Origin: Saccoglossus kowalevskii
Taxonomy: Eukaryota; Hemichordata; Enteropneusta; Harrimaniidae
Direction of reading: 5' to 3'
DNA length: 21,443 nucleotides
Assembly (NCBI RefSeq): GCF_000003605.2
Contig: NW_003136331.1
Coordinates: 164,437-185,879 of the forward strand
Positions 19,526 through 21,443 of this stretch are shown in pieces (the stretch's first letter is position 1; each line of letters opens with the position of its first letter). The notes below the pieces were generated by a model. That model was not told the DNA's origin and searched no databases. It saw only the letters and a list, made by a program, of their open reading frames with translations. Made by a program: the position numbers and the translations under genes.

Positions 19526-21016
19526 TGCCGGGGAAACTGAAAGCCGCACTCGTGCACCTCTTCAATCGGGCTGCTTACGGTGGGAACGTTTCGGTCTTCT
19601 TTAATGATGTGTGTGACTTAAGGCGATATTGTTATTAAGCCGAGTAGGCAGTACACTTTAACAAGCGGATTCGTGCTGTCTGTGGAGGAAGAAACGAAAA
19701 TTGCCGACGATTTGAAAAACGAAAATCACCGACCGACCTTGATATGATGACAGATCAGGCGGATCATTTCGTTGCTGTTGTTAGAGGGCGCCATTCAAAC
19801 CGCGATGTTCCGTTGAAGTAGTACGGGATGTTTGTAAACAATACCTCCGCCATGGAAATGAATATATGATGTGAAAACATGAAGGACTTCAGCAATATTT
19901 GATGTACAATTAACTATGTTTCAGATTGACATTAAATGGCGACACTTAAAATAGTCCATATTTGTATTCAATAAATTTCATATTTTCATGATAAGAATTG
20001 CAGCTAAGATTTTTCATCAGTTCTGACAAACTGAATTTTTTGCTAGTTTATGTATTAAACGGTTCTTTGAATGGCGCAATTAGCGATACAATTTTCTACT
20101 GATGAGTTAGCGTTCGTCAGATGACCTACTGAGACGGCAGACAGAGAGTCGGACAGGCAAGAAGAGTGACGAATGACAGTCAATCGCCGTGCGTTTAAAT
20201 CACAATCCAAATCGACTAAAATACCCACTTTGAAACCAAAAATCGACTCAATTCGAGACGTTAATGATGTATCTTCTCGCCAGGGGTCATGGCAGACAGT
20301 TCCTGTGCGAAAGCGTCCAAAGTGGAAAGGACAATAACAATGATTCAATCTCGCGTTTCAATCACACTATCGGCATATAGCAGTCGTTGCCGTGTACAGC
20401 AGGGTCTCTCCGTCAGACGGCTGTCCATGCGGTCTTCAGAATATACGTATAATTAAGCGCATTCCGTAGCAATAGCACATTGTCAGTGTCACGTAGACAC
20501 ACACAATATTCAAGGTTTAGTTCGTGATTTTTTATTATTAATTCGAAACATCCCTGGTTCGTTTTCATGTCACATGGTGTGTATTATTGAATCGGTATTT
20601 TGACTTTTCCTGTCCAATAATTAAATTGACAACGATACGTCTCGTCACAATTTAACCGGAAAAGACTCAATCGGAAATGGTCACTATGGTAACAGTTCAT
20701 TATGTGTTTGTGGGGTGGTACCAGGGTTTGTTATCGCTCCCAACTGAGATGTTTTCCCTACACTTTTCTTCAATTAAGCGCCGTGTGTATTTCTTTCAAG
20801 GTTCTTTGTTTATACTATAGGACGACTAATTGTGCTATTGTTTTTCTTTACAAACGTGCAATTGTGCAGCCATGGATAGCAAGTCATTTAAGCACCAGTA
20901 ACTTTACAAGTTCTACTTATGTCGAGTATCCTTTTCACAAGTATGAGTGAAATTTTCAATTTTGAACTTGAAACATTTTACAATATATTGTTGTTTGCAA
21001 TGTCCAATAACAAATG
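19526..21016. other. Non-coding spacer
   Basis: No gene is recognisable. On the minus strand an ATGGCGGAG start at 19853 opens only 29 codons, to a stop at 19764. An open stretch at 20055-20348 on the minus strand begins at a non-ATG codon. Nothing else stands out. Confidence 0.45.
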
Positions 21017-21443
21017 GCCCCAGGTGCGTGACTGTATGCGCAACAGGCATCCATGGCTTAGTCTCTATGAATCTTCAGCATTTAGGTGTCCCCTACATAT
21101 TTCAAACATCCCTAGGTATCATGTAAACACTTCCATGGTCCTAGGTGTCCACTATAAGCATCCTAGGTGTCCCCTATACACCTCGAGCATCCCTTGATAT
21201 CTCATAAACACCTCAGTGGTCCCAGGTGCCCACTATAAGCGTCCTAGGTGTCCCCTATACACCTCGAGCATCCCTGGGTATCTTATAAACACCTCGATGA
21301 TCCTAGGTACTCACTATAAGCGTTTTTGGTGTCCAAAGCACCTAGTTGTCCCTATACACCTCAATTTCCCTAGGTGTATACCTCGGTCATCATTAGGTGT
21401 CTTCTATAAACATCCCTAGGTGTGCACTGGTATACTCTCAAGC
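21017..21443. repeat. 81-bp composite minisatellite, running off the right edge
   Basis: AGGTGTCCCC occurs at 21084, 21165 and 21246, exactly 81 bp apart each time. Each 81-bp unit is built from three related subunits of about 29, 30 and 22 bp. They begin TCCTAGGTGTCCCC, TCCCTGGGTATC and TCCTAGGTGCCCAC or close variants, and the first two end in ACACCTCGA-like sequence. Copies at 21161 and 21242 are the best preserved. The copy before 21161 and those after 21322 are more diverged, and a faint remnant starts near 21017 (CCCCAGGTGCGTGAC). The period is 27 codons, so short frames remain open across it. It shows no resemblance to the 57-bp family. Confidence 0.93.

Noticed and set aside
3861..21016. 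Transposable-element proteins (reverse transcriptase or transposase)
   Set aside because: No catalytic motif such as the YxDD box of reverse transcriptase and no frame of sufficient length was seen on either strand. Very decayed copies cannot be excluded by eye.

Overview
The window looks like eukaryotic nuclear, largely non-coding DNA. There are no operons, no closely packed genes and no long conserved reading frame on either strand. The DNA is AT-rich, with many homopolymer and simple-repeat tracts, splice-like sites and AATAAA motifs. CpG dinucleotides look fairly common by eye, which argues mildly against a vertebrate. An invertebrate animal is my best guess, but no recognisable gene anchors the lineage.

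Layout. Positions 1-1973 are a well-preserved 57-bp minisatellite of about 34 complete copies, running off the left edge. It has two main unit types and two higher-order repeats, of 285 bp (5 units) and 171 bp (3 units). From 1974 to about 3860 the same roughly 57-bp rhythm continues in strongly diverged copies that share their own variant motifs, so an old layer of the array lies beside a young one. From 3860 to 21016 the DNA appears single-copy. It carries an AT-rich palindrome with AATAAA on both strands (4030-4060), a TATA/splice-site cluster that can be read as a short spliced transcript (4564-5453), a 136-codon ATG frame with a signal-peptide-like start (7764-8174), and a two-tier inverted repeat (8216-8280). 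Further along are a possible first exon (about 10500-10612), a CT-rich microsatellite (12086-12197), a YY1-like translation start with a strong splice donor on the minus strand (12744-12771), a 64-codon frame (17107-17301), a GTTT microsatellite (18224-18252) and an inverted pair of CCAAT boxes (19493-19525). From about 21017 to the right edge a second, unrelated minisatellite with an 81-bp composite period begins.

Both minisatellites have periods divisible by three (57 = 3x19, 81 = 3x27). This holds reading frames open over long distances and produces the longest apparent proteins in the window. I read these as arithmetic artefacts, not genes. No confident protein-coding gene, tRNA, rRNA, CRISPR array or autonomous transposon was found. 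The exon-like and promoter-like entries are hypotheses with low confidence, given so that transcript data can test them. The best-supported and most interesting content is the tandem-repeat architecture.
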